Assembly (NCBI GenBank): GCA_013400155.1
Contig: VXBM01001080.1
Location: forward strand, 4,229-68,228
DNA length: 64,000 nucleotides
Direction of reading: 5' to 3'
DNA from: Helopsaltes ochotensis
Lineage: Eukaryota > Chordata > Aves > Passeriformes > Locustellidae
The position numbers were made by a program, and so were the translations under genes. Below the pieces are notes generated by a model, which was not told where the DNA came from, made no database searches, and worked only from the letters and a program-made list of their open reading frames with translations. This document shows, one piece after another, positions 12,720 through 24,721 of this stretch (position 1 is its first letter; every line of letters starts with the position of its first letter).

Positions 12720-12722
<3 letters not shown>

Positions 12723-15659
12723 GTTCCCATGTTGTATTAGAATAGCTTTTCTATAGCTTTTTTCATGGAAGGATTGTGGCTTACAGCTCATTCATTTCTC
12801 TGACAGAGACCATTTCCAGCTCCCTCTCTTGCTGAATTAGGAAACTTCTAATCCTTTATGTGAAGTGCATGTATGTGGAAATATTAATATTTGTAAGAAA
12901 ATAAATCAGATGAAAGTGTGAACAAAATGAAATTAATTAGGTTACTGAAATAGGAAAATAATCCCATATTATCACCTTGTCCCCTCATTTGTCTGCAGCC
13001 TGTAAAAGAATAGTGAGGCCATGGTTTTGCTACAATATTATTTTAGAGTTGCATGAGTTTTCTTCAAGTACAGGGAGAGATTTTCCAAAGATTTTGCAGT
13101 CTGGGTTTCAAATTCTTATGCATGAAGGAAGAATTGAAATATTCATGTGATAACTTTGTGAGAGGAGTTAATCTCTCAGCATGGAAATGATGGCTCTTTA
13201 GCAGTGAAAGATGATCCATGCCATCCATGGGGTGCTCGTAAAACATTCCATATGCCAGCAGAATCTGTTTCTATTTGTCCTTAATAAGAATATGTCTGCA
13301 TCTAATAGTGATAAAATGAAGTTTAGGCTATTCATAACTTATGTTGTATCCTTTTAATGAAAAAACATAAATTACACTAAAAAGCAGAAAGGTGGGGAAT
13401 CTTTGGTGAGGCCACACCAAGGGATGAGCAGCAGCCAAATGGATCTTGGGCAGGTTTTCCACCCAGCCCCATCCCCAGAGAAACTGTGGAATGCTAATGC
13501 TGAGTTTTGATAGCGTTAATACTGAGTGTGAATGACAGCTGGGGTGTGCAAGACAAGGAAACACACAACGCAAAAAGTTTTCAGTTCCATAAGACTCTTG
13601 AAGAGCTGATGGGATTTCCTTCCTTTTCCTTCAAGGGGTGGGAAAGAAATGAGGAGCAGTGTTTTACTTGTCCCATCCTATTCACTCTGAGGCTGCAGAA
13701 AGCACCAGCTGCCAATAACAGTGTAAATAGCAGGGATCTGAACCCCATGTCTGCAAATCTTTTCAATGCTTTAGCTTTAACTAGAGAATGTTTTGCTGAA
13801 AGTTTAAGCTTGCCCCTTCCTTCACTTTTTCTTTGAATCTCTGGTATCTCCATGTATTTATAACAGACACATTTACTCAGTGATCTTCATTGTGAAACTG
13901 TCCCTAGGGGAAGTTGATGGCACTAATTGTCATTTTTAGTGCTAAAAACAAGTAAAGCACAATTTTAAAAGGTGCTTGGCATTGGTTAAATCCTACTTTC
14001 CTAATTTTCTCAAGATTGAAGTTAAATCAGTCCTGAATCCTAAAGATGTGACATTAAGATATTATCATGCATTGAGTTCCAGGGATACTTCAAACTTATC
14101 TGTGTAATTCCTGTAAGAAACATGTTGGAGAACAAAAGTGATGTTTCTGGCTTAAAGATTTTTTTCGGTAACGTCCATGACACAGGGGGCTGGTTTTACA
14201 GTGAAAGCCACTCATGGTTTCCTTGCTTCCATCAGGGGTGTGCACAAAATCTGTGTGCCCAGAGCAGCCTGCTCTCGTGGCATGGTGCAGGCTGTGGGCA
14301 GGGTCCTGTGGGTGATGCTGGTGGCCTCGGACAGGTTTGGCACAGGGCGCTGGATCTGTCAGCTCCTGCAGACCCAAGGGCATTGCTGCTCTCTGCAGTT
14401 TGTCTCCTTGTGGGACACGTTCCCAGACACTTCTCCAGTGCTGTTTTCTGCCCCCTCCTCCTCCCTTTGCACCCACTGGGATCTGCAGGACCCACTTGCA
14501 CGGCGAGTGCTGCTGTCAGAGAAGTGAGCCGGTCCCTCCTGCAGAACTCCTCCCCTGCTCTCCCCTCTGCTCTGCAGGAGCACCCCTTGCCAAGATGTTT
14601 GGAGCCCAGCACCTGGCAGCAGCTGGCAGTGCCATGCCGGGTCCTGGAGCTTTCATCTGCAGATATTTATAGAGCTGGCAGCTTCCATTTATTGTTCACC
14701 GAGGTCTTGCTGCTGAATGTTCAACAGCAGTGTCACTGGTAATCGAGTCATGGGCAGTTTAATCTCATTAGTCCCCAGTTATGTCCTGAGCCCAACGCAG
14801 GGAAAGGCAGGGATCAGGTCTGCAGTTTGTCCTGCTGGAAGTGTTCTGGTTCCCCAGTATCTGTGCGTGTTTCTGCCCCAGACCTCCTCGTGGGGAAGAC
14901 GTGGACTGGGATTGGCCCAGACTCCACAGAGCTGCATTCACACAAATGGCAGCAGCACTGCCCAGTGTTTCAAGGCAGCTTTTATGTCTTAGGGGCTGAA
15001 TACTTGGAATATATTACTACTGCAAATTAGAGAAAACCCGATTTCCCACATTTAAGATGACTGTAATGTATTTAAAAACAGACAACCCCCCCCCAGTTAC
15101 TTCTCCCCTCCTCCCCACTGCCCCAGCCTGGAGTGTTGACTGGCATTCCAGGATTCATTCCTGACCAAGCTCCTTTTGCTTTTGCTTTTTCCCCTTTTCT
15201 TTTCCACTGATATTCCTGGGCAGGTAGGTTTTATTGATGTCAGCTTCCATGACTGTCAAGGAACAATCTCATAATTTTCAGCTGCCCCTGTTTTAAGAAA
15301 ATAAATCAAGGACATAAAGGTTTTTAAGACAGTGAATTAATGGAAGTGTAGACTGATCATTTATTATATCAAGCAGTACTTTTGACCTACATAGAGACAA
15401 CGCTGTCTGTTCCTCTGCACGTCTGTGCATTCCTTGGGTTTGGGTTCTCCCTTTACCATGATGTGGACATTCCTTTGTCCTGGGAACAGAGCCCAGCCCA
15501 AATGGGATGAGCTGTGGCAAATAACAGGGAGCTGTGAAGAGGAAGAGAGCAGGCAGAAGCATTGCCAAACAATGATGTTAGAATTCCATAAATTTCCCTT
15601 TTGTAGCAGGCAGGGCTTCAGTACCGTGGGTCATGGATAGCAGTGTTTCTGTGATCCTT
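12720..15659. other. Unique non-coding sequence with a GC-rich patch
   Basis: No gene is supported. A GC-rich segment near 14230-14700 carries overlapping open frames on both strands, the longest being 206 codons on plus at 14122-14742. Their leucine, serine, proline and cysteine-rich texture is what GC-rich avian non-coding DNA gives by chance. A run of nine C bases lies at 15086-15094, and a pyrimidine-rich stretch at 15170-15205. Confidence 0.55.
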
Positions 15660-16330
15660 AAGGGAAAGCACATTTCTTTCAAGTCAACAACAAAGATCAT
15701 CTGGATTAGCTTCATTAAAGTCCGTGCAATTTCTGGCCAAAGGATTGGGTCTATATGTTCTAGGAGTAAAATAGCATGTAAAATCTAACAGCACTTTGCA
15801 GTGATTTATTGCCTCTAGTTTTCTATGATTTTTAATCATTAAAGAGTATGTAAAAACATATTTTATACACAATCTTTTATCTTACATTTATTTTTATATT
15901 TCTCCATAACAATTTATTGCAATAGATATATCACCATTACTATAGACATTTATAGTGCCATTAAAATTCAATGCCACCATAAATTTATGCTCCTTAAAGT
16001 TTGACATTTGTAACAGCTTCCACAAGGGCATATTTTATATTGAAAGTGAAACTTGAAGTAGAAACTTTTCTTAAATTTAAGATGTAGTCAAGGAAAGAGA
16101 TGTCTTTTATCTGCTTTTAATAAATTCAATAACTTGGGTGACACTGTATAAGGCTCCACTTTTGAATTTAATTTGCTCAAGACACTTCAAACAAGTTCCA
16201 GGTAAAACAGGATCTGCAAAACAATATTATAAAGCTATTATTTACTGGCTGACACACAAAGCATAGATAGTATATAATGAGTCCATACATATGAATGAAT
16301 ATCTTGATTCTTCAACCAGAAAAGTTTAAA
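15660..16330. promoter_or_regulatory. Long AT-rich stretch, candidate conserved non-coding element
   Basis: About 670 bp of AT-rich, complex and non-repetitive sequence contains many TAAT, AATAAATT and CATTTATA-type words and almost no CpG. Open frames are short. The composition contrasts with the GC-rich patches on either side. It resembles deeply conserved avian non-coding DNA, but conservation cannot be tested from one sequence. Confidence 0.22.
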
Positions 16331-16403
16331 AATGACAATTCTGAATATGGAATATCTAAGATTATTTGAAGATCATTGTAGAACCAGGCAGGAATTCAGG
16401 AAT

Positions 16404-16429
16404 TTCTCTCTCTCTCTCTCTCTCTCTCA
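16404..16429. repeat. (TC)n microsatellite
   Basis: A perfect TC dinucleotide run of about 13 units lies in AT-rich unique sequence. Confidence 0.95.
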
Positions 16430-18593
16430 TATTAGTTACTTTATTCATAGAAAAAAATAGACTGCTGAGTAATGTAATGTGCAAGTGAATAGCAAGTTGA
16501 TTTTCCTGTTGCTAATATTTTTTTTTATAGAAACTCAAAAGGGAAAATACGTTTTCATGGTTCAGAGTATGTTGATAATGGTCAAAATTACCAGCAGCCT
16601 TTCCCTTGCAGCCCCCTGGATTCCACACAGGGGGGGTGTATCAGTTCTCCATGGAAGCATTTTCCTTCTGAGATCCACCAGAACCCAGCAGAGACTTCAG
16701 GTGCTCCAAACAGAGAGGGCCTGAGCATCTGAGAACAGCAACCCCATGGGGATTGCAGCTGTTGGGCAGGAGAGATTTCAGGGACTTGTTTGCCCTCCTG
16801 AGACCTAGAGGTGTTCTTATTTTCAGCCTGTTACTAATTAAGTGGCAGGCATTACCAAAATTTATTTTTATATATAGAAAAAGCATGTATTTTATTATAT
16901 GTAGTGTGTGAGAAATGTTCAAGTTGCTGATATTTGCATGTCTAAGAGCTGCACTGGTAACATCTAAGAAAAACTGAATGAGAAACAGTTCTGATGTAGC
17001 ATCAAGTAATCACCTTGAATTAGCAACAAATCTGCTTTATGTTTACCAGGAGTAATATTTCTATAAACCCAGGGGGAGATTTGATAATCCATGAGAGAAA
17101 GGTGAGAATGTTGCAGAAGGGAAGCAAAGGGAAAGATAGAAAAACTCAAATTGTCAGAAGCAGATTTTATCATCTCGATTTCCTACTGTGGTTTATGAGA
17201 TGAGCTGCTCTGAGAACAGACATTGCAAGGTGGTGATAAAGCATACCACAAAACAACAAATGTGCTAGAAAACCACTTTAATATTTCCACGTCAGGAGTC
17301 TGGAGTTTGACATCCTGTCGTTGGACTGTGGGGTTTTTTACCACGCACTCAGAAATCTGGAAGCTTCACAAGGCGAGGAGACAGGAAGATCAGTCGAGCG
17401 CTCCTGGCAAAGGCCAAAGCAAAGCTGGATTTCAGGAGAGAGGGCTTTGTCACCCCGTTGGTGTGGAATGTACCTGCGTCCCAGCACAGTTCCCTGCAGG
17501 CTGCTCTGCTCAAAGCTCTCTCTAGAGTCCAAATTCAGGGACCTGCAGGGCTTGCAGCCATCAGTGGTGCCACAATCCCTTGCACACGGAGTGGCTCAGT
17601 GCTGGGGCTCTGAGTCGCTGCTGTAATGACCTCAGCCAGCTTCAACCACCCCTCAGTTCCAGCTGCAGCCAGAGATTCCGGGAGCAAACTCCGGCTGAGG
17701 TTGACCGGGAGGAGGTGATGGGAGCACAAAGAATAAATAACCCCATCAGGGACAAAACTTCGCTAACGGAGGCTTTCCAGTCTACCAGAAAAAAATTCTT
17801 CACTTGGGCTGCTGGAAGTAGATGAAACTGAAGGAGTTCATTTCAGGGCAGTGGAAATGTAAATTTTCCAATTGTAAATGTGATTATTTGTTTGGGTGAG
17901 TCTTCCAAGAAAGCTTGTGGAAGTTCTGTATTGACAGCAATGTTAAAATCAGATTTGGATCTCTTTAAAGCCAAGTTTGGATGCTTTCTACGGGGTAATT
18001 CGAAGTGATTTCAGTCAGAACTTGCTGCACAGGAGATAAAGCTTGTGCAACAGCATTATTCCTGTATTAATGACAACATTTCCCCGTGCTCTTTCATCTT
18101 AAGTCCTCCTGTGGTGTTGGGCCAGGGGCTGGGACCTTTCAGACCCTTTTTCCTTGGCAGCAGGTGAGGGACTCTGGGATTTGCCAGTGGCTTCTCCCAC
18201 TTCCTGCTGCAGGCAGGACGTGTGTGGTGTTTAGAAAAGCCTTCTCGAGCCCTCATGTCCTTATCTCACATGGTTTTACCTCAGTTGGAACACAACTCAC
18301 AACATCAAGACAAACAAACCTATCATTTTATTTCCATATTGCATATAGGGTATCTAATCAGTATTTATGGCATGTAAGATTAATCCCACTCATGAGGAGA
18401 GGCCTTTATAAATTCATTAGTGCCATCACCTTTGCTTGGGTTACAAACCGTTCATTTCACTCAAGACAGAAAAATCCATGTCCTAGGAATGTTCATCATG
18501 CCTCTTATTTGTGAATTTATTACTCTTCTTAGTGGGAAAATTTTGAATGTAAAGGTATTTTTCAGTGGTAATTATTGCACCAAACCTTTGACC
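16430..18593. other. Unique non-coding sequence, no gene seen
   Basis: No gene, RNA or interspersed repeat is recognised. Open frames on both strands stay below about 145 codons and show no domain signature. Confidence 0.6.
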
Positions 18594-18698
18594 ATTTCCG
18601 CGAAAATGTGGCTGATTTGGCAGAAAACCAAATTTCTGTGAAAATGTGGCTGATTTGGCAGAAAACCAAATTTCTGTGAAAATGTGACTGATTTGGCT
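18594..18698. repeat. 38-bp tandem repeat, about 2.7 copies
   Basis: The unit GTGAAAATGTGGCTGATTTG followed by GCAGAAAACCAAATTTCT (38 bp) is repeated almost exactly. The first copy is partial (CGCGAAAATGTGG at its start) and the last diverges after GACTGATTTGGCTGACC. The two full copies are nearly identical, so the duplication is fairly young. Confidence 0.92.
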
Positions 18699-21600
18699 GA
18701 CCAGACAGAAAGCCTGGTCCTTTTGCAAACGTCTCAGAGCTGGAGAAACTGGAGGTCTGGTTTGAGTGAAAGGGGAGAAGAAAGTGTTGTTTGAGGTGTG
18801 TGTTTGGGGTTGTGTTTGCTCTGCCAGAGGGAGGGAGCCCTGGAGCTCTGGATCTGCAGTGGTATCAAAGCTGCCCTGCCCCTTTCCTGGACATAAACCT
18901 TCCTTTGCCTTCTTCATGTGATACAGTGATTTTTGGAACTGGACATGGAACCTGACAGGATCATTTAATTTACTTAGCAGTTCCCATTTGCAATTTTTAA
19001 ATTTTGTTAGCCTGTTGTTTGGAGCTTGGTAGTTTTGTATTTATTGATGTTTGATGAGGAAAAGAAGACACCTAAACTCCTAAAACCATCACATGGAGTT
19101 ATCTAAAAAGGACTGAAACTCTGCAACCATCCAAAATTGGGTTTTGCTTTGTAGTGATTTTGGTCAGACTCTTTTTTCACTGGAACAGCCCCCAGTATAT
19201 CATCCTTTCAAGAGCTCTCTTCTTTCTTATATTGAACGTATGCTTTACAGCACATGACCAATTCTGGGGAAACATCACATGGTTTGATCAGTTTTCATTC
19301 CATGTTGGACTATTTTGTGAAATTTTAAAATTTTAATAACTTTGCTTTTAAGAAAGAAGCAAACTGTTTGGGAGGTCCCAATGACCTGATTTCATGTGTT
19401 CCAGGGAGAGCTGCTTTCAATTTAACTGTCCTTGTTCAGGTTTGCAACTTGCTTTTTTTCCTAGAGCATCTTACAATTGATTTTCAATTTTTTTCAGGCC
19501 AGCTTATACTGCTTTCCAGTCTTTCAGGGACAAAATTTTGACCTATGTTGAGCAGCAATATGTAGAAAAATTGTTTTCCATGCCTTGCTGGGTTTTCTCA
19601 CGTCCTTTGCATTGCTGTTATGAGCCAGGAGAACTGATGCAATAATCAAATAATCAGGGGATTCTGACTCTTGTGCTGTTTATTTGGGTCACACTTGGAC
19701 AATGATCACTTTGTGATCACCCCGTGCAAAACCCTCAGTGTTCTGAATGTGGCTCTGAAACATTCATTCAGTACCTGAAGGTGATTTTTCACTCTATTCC
19801 TTGTACCTGTGGGCAGGGAGGATTTGTTGCAGAAAGCTGTGCAAACAGAACTTGCTGCAGGTACCTGCTCTTCTGAAAAGTTTTATCTGAAGTTGCTTAA
19901 TTGTCCTTTGCATATTTGTGTGAAAGAGATGCTGTTTGGAAAGAGCAGGAGCTGTTTGACCGTGCTCCAGCTGATGCCTGTCTGTCAATATATCCTCTCA
20001 TGTGAAAAAAAAGTGGTTTTCATGAGGCTGGAGCTTTCCTGAGGGTGAGCCTCCCCTCTCTGCACAGGATTAAGAGTGATAAAAGCAGACTAGACAAAGG
20101 CAGATAAAATGCAACAAAACAAAAGTCCAAAATGCTGTTCCAGGGGCCATCTTGTGCCATTAGTATGCTGAGAAGGGGTTTGGTTGCATAATAACTGATG
20201 ATTCACCCGTGGTGAATTCCTTACCCCGGTTTACAGTGATTTCTGATATACCCTCCAGTTTTTATAACTTTGAGATCCCCATCTAAACTAAACCTCAGTT
20301 AAACACTGCAATAATGGTGTTATTTTTCTCCAGCCTGCCACTTCTATTACATTTTATTAGTGTGGGAAGTTTGGCAAAAGCCATGGCGTTCACACCGAGT
20401 GAAACACAGAACTGCACTGAGTTCAACAGCAAACTCCAGCTGTTCTGCAGTGGTGTGCCTCGGGGTCAGGGCTGTTCCTGGGCTCTGCTTTTCGGATCCT
20501 GCTGTGCTCCAGGAGCTCCCAACTCTGTCACCAGTGGGACTGAAGGTGGGCTGGAGGAGAGGCTGGGCTGCTGGCACTCACTGAACCCCCTGGGCTCTTC
20601 CCAGCTCAGGCAGGGACTGACTGCTCTGAGCCTTCTCCTGGTGGGAATTTCACACATCCTTCTTCCCCCAGGCAGCCCCTGCAGTCCCCACTGCAGCTCA
20701 GAGCTCCAGGGTGGAGAGATGGCAGCCAGAGCCTCCTCCTGCTGCACAGGCACCATCCCGGGGGACACAGGGAGCAGAGGCCACCCTGCAGGGGCAGAGC
20801 TGGTGACACGGGGCTGTGACACGGGGCTGTGGCACAGGACAGGCTCTGCACACATTTGGCACAGCTGCACGCTCTGTCCACGGTTTGAGACCGTGCCTGA
20901 TCAGGAGGGGTCTCACAGGAGCATGCAGGGATTCAGCAGAACGGGTTTGGGGGGATCTGCCTGGAAATGGGGCTGCAGCCCCCTTGGAGACTCCTGTCCC
21001 CATCTGGGCAGGCATCCTTGATCTGGGTCAAGAGGTTTGATTCCCCAGGCAAGCACTGCCCTGTGCAGAGCTGCTGGCAGTCAGGATTAGGATTGTTTGT
21101 TTGTTTGTTTTGTTATTTTGATTTGGTTTTAAACAGCCCATGAGCCATAAATAAAATTCTGCAATTGCATTTAAAGCAGAACCTCCCCTCAGGATATTCT
21201 TTCCCAGCTACAAATCATTTTTGTTGACACCTCAGAAGCGTACGAGGCGTTTGGCACCTTGCTGTCAGCCTCACCTGCAGGAGCAAGAGGCAGAGCCCAG
21301 GGCCTGAGCTGAGGGGAGCTCTTGGGCCCTGGGTGTCAGTGCTGGGTGGGCTCAGAGCCTTTGCAGCCTGTGCATGCCCTCCAGGTGTGTGACAGGTTTT
21401 TCCATCAGTTTAGCAGCGCCGGTCTCAAATGACCTCCTGACAAATGAGATCACAGCTCCAGTGCCATCAGAGGGGGCTGATTATTCGGTGTAGCCCTCAT
21501 TACTTGGGGAAGACAGAATGCAGCACCAAAACCAGCTCGTGGCTTGGAATAGAAATAACAGTCTATGAAGGCTTCTCAATAAATAATGCCATTAATCCAG

Positions 21601-21887
21601 AGTGTGCTCGGGGTTTTGTTTTTGTTTTGTTCTATTTGTTGAAAGGAATCCGAAGCAATAGTGTTATTTCTTCCCAGAATAATGTTACTATAGTAACTCT
21701 TGTGCTTCACTGTCAGCTGTGCACTGGAGTTGGGAAGTTACTTGGGGGGAGATAAGAAATTTGCCCAATAATTGGGTGTTTGCCTGCCTTGAGAGCAGCA
21801 GAGGCTCCGAGAGCTCTGTGATGTGTGGGAGGGAAGGCAGAGGAAGCGCTGGATGTGCAGTGACCTGCCCTGCACCGATTTGCTCTT
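18699..21887. other. Unique non-coding sequence with a GC-rich patch
   Basis: A GC-rich segment spans roughly 20400-21060 and contains a 235-codon plus frame (20314-21021) plus overlapping minus frames. None shows a domain, signal peptide with a plausible mature protein, or splice context. TGACACGGGGCTGTG is duplicated in tandem near 20803-20832. A (GTTT)n stretch lies near 21097-21112. Confidence 0.55.
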
Positions 21888-22246
21888 TGTCAGAGCTGTT
21901 TTACCCTGGCTCTCTTGCGACAGGGGCTGTGGCGATAACCACGGGAACGGAGACTCTATGTCCCCCTGATTTTCAGCCTTCTGATGTGTTTTCGTTTCTG
22001 TAACGAAGTTCTCACGCTTTCAAGTACCAACAAATGGTTTGTTTTCATATTTTCATGGTGGAGGAGAGAGTTGATGGACTGTTGGTCTGACCAGTGTGTT
22101 GGAGAGGTGGCAGCTTCACCCTCCAATCAATCCACTGTCACCTTTGGAATTCTATAAAATGAAAAATGTAAATAAAAGTTTCCCTTTTTTTTTTCCAGCA
22201 CAACTCAGCGTGTGGGTGCAGTTCTTTCCTGTCTCCTATCTCCACA
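21888..22246 (+). mobile_element. Solo LTR, family A (songbird ERVK-like), plus orientation
   Basis: It starts TGTCAGAGCTG and ends TCTCCACA. It carries a TATA-like CTATAAAATG at 22152 and an AATAAA signal at 22171. It aligns along most of its length with the reverse complement of 53066-53459. Shared landmarks in the same order are TGTCAGARCTG, CCCTGATTTTCAGCC, GGTTTGTTTTCAT, GTTGATGGAC, TTGGAGAGGTG, CTATAAAATG and AATAAA. The flanking hexamers GCTCTT and ACTCTG agree at 4 of 6 positions, compatible with a decayed 6-bp target duplication. No internal retroviral coding sequence lies beside it. The homology between the two copies is seen directly; the ERVK-like class is inferred. Confidence 0.72.
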
Positions 22247-24316
22247 ACTCTGCACCCTGAGGACTTAAACAGGGTGTTGTGAGAGTCCTTCAGACGGGCT
22301 GAACTTGATGGTTAGAGACGGAAAGCTGCACAGATCTCACACAGGGACGGGGGAAAACTGCTTTGCTGTGATCCCAAAGCCCAGAGTGTCCTGACTGCAA
22401 GGCTGCCTTGCAGCTGCCCAGCTGTGAACTCTGCTGGGACTGTGGGGTGCACTGGGGAGTCCTTTAGGTGCTGTGGGATTTGTCCTGTCCATTGGAAAGC
22501 AGGCACTGGTGTTTGGGAGATCAGTGTGGCTTCACCTCCTCAGGCCTCATGGGATTATTGGGAAGAGGAGAGGACAGGATATCCCCATCCTACAAAAGCC
22601 AGGCGCTTTTTTAGCTTTTAAAGAAGGTCCCGAACAGGTACGAGGAGAGTTGGGAAGCATCTACTTGGCCTTCATTTCCTTTTCTGCTTTTTCTGGCTCA
22701 GCTTTCCATACCCACTGCTGTGTTTCCTGCATGTTCCAAGGTGGTTCATGTGCTAAAGCTGTCTGTGCTTGCAGAGTAAAATTTGGGAAGTGCTTTACAC
22801 TAGCTAAAATTATATTTAGCAGTGTAGTAGAATCCAAACTCTTGGAAGACTCTGTTTTGTGTGCCTGGCTTGGTTTTTTAACACTGTAGTTTGTGCTGGG
22901 CTGCAAAAATATTTCTATGCTGCCCTTATTTTAGTGGAATTCTAAATTGAATCCAGGCAATTCTTTAACTACAAAGCTAGGGTAGGGGGGGAAAAACCAA
23001 ACGAACCACAAGCTTGTTCTGGGGTAAACAGGACACTAATTGTATTGGTTAAAGAAAACCCCCAAACCCACAACTTTTGTAGAGATAATAGTGAAGAGTA
23101 ATTCTGTATTAAAAGTTAAGAGGTTTAGGCATTTAGAAACTTATCATGATCTACTGAGTTTCTTCAGATGTTTCAGGGTTATGAGGGCACTGGGAAAGGA
23201 TTATTCAAACAATTTGGAAATATTAGTACACGCCAGTGAAACTTTCTATTGTCAGTGACCACGGCTTTCTTTTTTTGTCAGAAAAAAAGATTTGGTTAAT
23301 TAATGTATCCCTGATTACTTTTAGAGTGCAATATGTGGTAGGTAATATGCAAGCTGGTTATTACCTTAGATTTCGTTTTTATGTCAGTCTGAATTATTAA
23401 AGCAATTATAATTCGCCATTCAAAGGTCTGAAGGAAGTAATATATGCTTTAAATTTCATGAAACACTTTACTAATGAAAATCCCAGCGATGTTAAGAGTA
23501 GTATTAATGTGCAGAAGGTGAGCAGGGTTTTAGCTGGTCTGACAATAAAATGTGATAGACTGGAAGAGTTCTTTATGAATAAATTTTAAATTAGTACATG
23601 TCTACATCCCTTTTGGATAGAACATAGTATTTGCTGTAAAGGAATATGGTCTGTAGCAGCTACCCATGGGATTCATTGACATATTTCCAATTAATTGTTA
23701 GAGTGAAAACCAAAATGAAACATAAATACATCAAACTTCTGAATTGGAGTAAACTACCTCCCTGTGGAAGGGTGGGCATTGACAATATTTTCCCCCAGCA
23801 AAGATCCTGTTGCCCACATCAGAGCCCTTTTTATTTCCTTCTATGATGTATTCCTTGAAAAACAGAAATTGAGAAAAATAACAGTGGCTATCTGAAGTTT
23901 ATTCTGGACTAATACAGGGATTCAGGAATATAATGGTAACAGAAATTACTGAGTTTTGTTTTTTGCAATACATATTTGTTCACAAGACTAAGGGCTGTTG
24001 CCCTAATAATTCAAACCACTTAAGCAAACATTTTAGTTAAAAAATGTGATGCTATTTGTAGCTTTTTAAAGGACTGTAATGCTGCAGAGGAGGAAGGAAA
24101 GGTAAACCAGGATTATACAGGCATTTGTGTCCCAACCATATGTGTTTTGTGAAGTAATTTCACTAAGTTCCTCAGATAAATATATATTTATTTTAAAAGT
24201 CAAGCTGAGCAGCATGCCAGGAGAGCCAAAGCAGGTTTTAGCTTTAGCTGCTGGTGAAGGACAGAAGCAGTGAGGGTGCTGTGTGAGGGTGCAGCTGAGC
24301 TGCTGATTTATAGCAG
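22247..24316. other. Unique non-coding sequence, no gene seen
   Basis: No gene or repeat is recognised. The longest open frame (138 codons, 22473-22889 plus) has no family features. The part from about 23270 to 24050 is AT-rich and complex. Confidence 0.6.
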
Positions 24317-24471
24317 CACATTAGACCAGTGTGGGACTCATCTCCTCCACAGCTGCAATTCAGTGTCCAGACCCAAGGAAAAACAAAACTTTCCACAGTT
24401 TGCCATTTTATTTCTACAGCTCTTCTAGTCCAAGTGGTTGACGTGAACCAGCGACTTGAAAATGTCTTTGA
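24317..24471. repeat. Module A of an A-B-A' local duplication
   Basis: About 155 bp beginning CACATTAGACCAGTGTGGGA is repeated with modest divergence at 24568-24721, an offset of 251 bp. Shared internal strings include CTCATCTCCTCCACA, GCCATTTTATTTCTACAGCT and GGTTGACGTGAACCA. Confidence 0.9.
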
Positions 24472-24567
24472 CAAGGCTGCCATGCTGAGAAAGACTTGAT
24501 CACAGTCCTACACTCCTTGCACAAAAGTTTTCTTTCTTTTTGCCTTTCCTTTTATTTTTTTTAGAGA
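24472..24567. repeat. Module B, also present at 29.17 kb
   Basis: It contains AAGGCTGCCATGCTGA, CTTGATCACAGTCCTACACT and CCTTG followed by a pyrimidine-rich TTTCTTTCTTTTTGCC tract. The same strings in the same order recur at 29169-29275. Module B joins the two A copies here, so A+B behaves as a 251-bp tandem unit whose second B is missing. Confidence 0.85.
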
Positions 24568-24721
24568 CACATTAGACCAGTGTGGAACTCATCTCCTCCA
24601 CAACTGCAATTCGATGTCCAGACCCAGGGGAAAACAGACCTTTCCCCAACTGGCCATTTTATTTCTACAGCTCCTTTAGTCCAATGGTTGACGTGAACCA
24701 CAGACTTGGAAATGCCTTTCA
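24568..24721. repeat. Module A' of the A-B-A' duplication
   Basis: This is the second copy of the module at 24317-24471, differing by scattered substitutions and small indels (for example CGATGTCC in place of CAGTGTCC). It ends at GGAAATGCCTTTCAC, after which the similarity stops. Confidence 0.9.

Noticed and set aside
12527..12745. Retroposed transcript ending in the A34 tract
   Set aside because: No polyadenylation signal, transcript body or target duplication could be identified.
14122..14742. 206-codon plus-strand frame
   Set aside because: Low-information Leu/Ser/Pro/Cys-rich text with overlapping antisense frames and no recognisable family.
20314..21021. 235-codon plus-strand frame in a GC-rich patch
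   Set aside because: There is no domain, it overlaps other long frames in several phases, and GC-rich DNA has few stop codons by chance.
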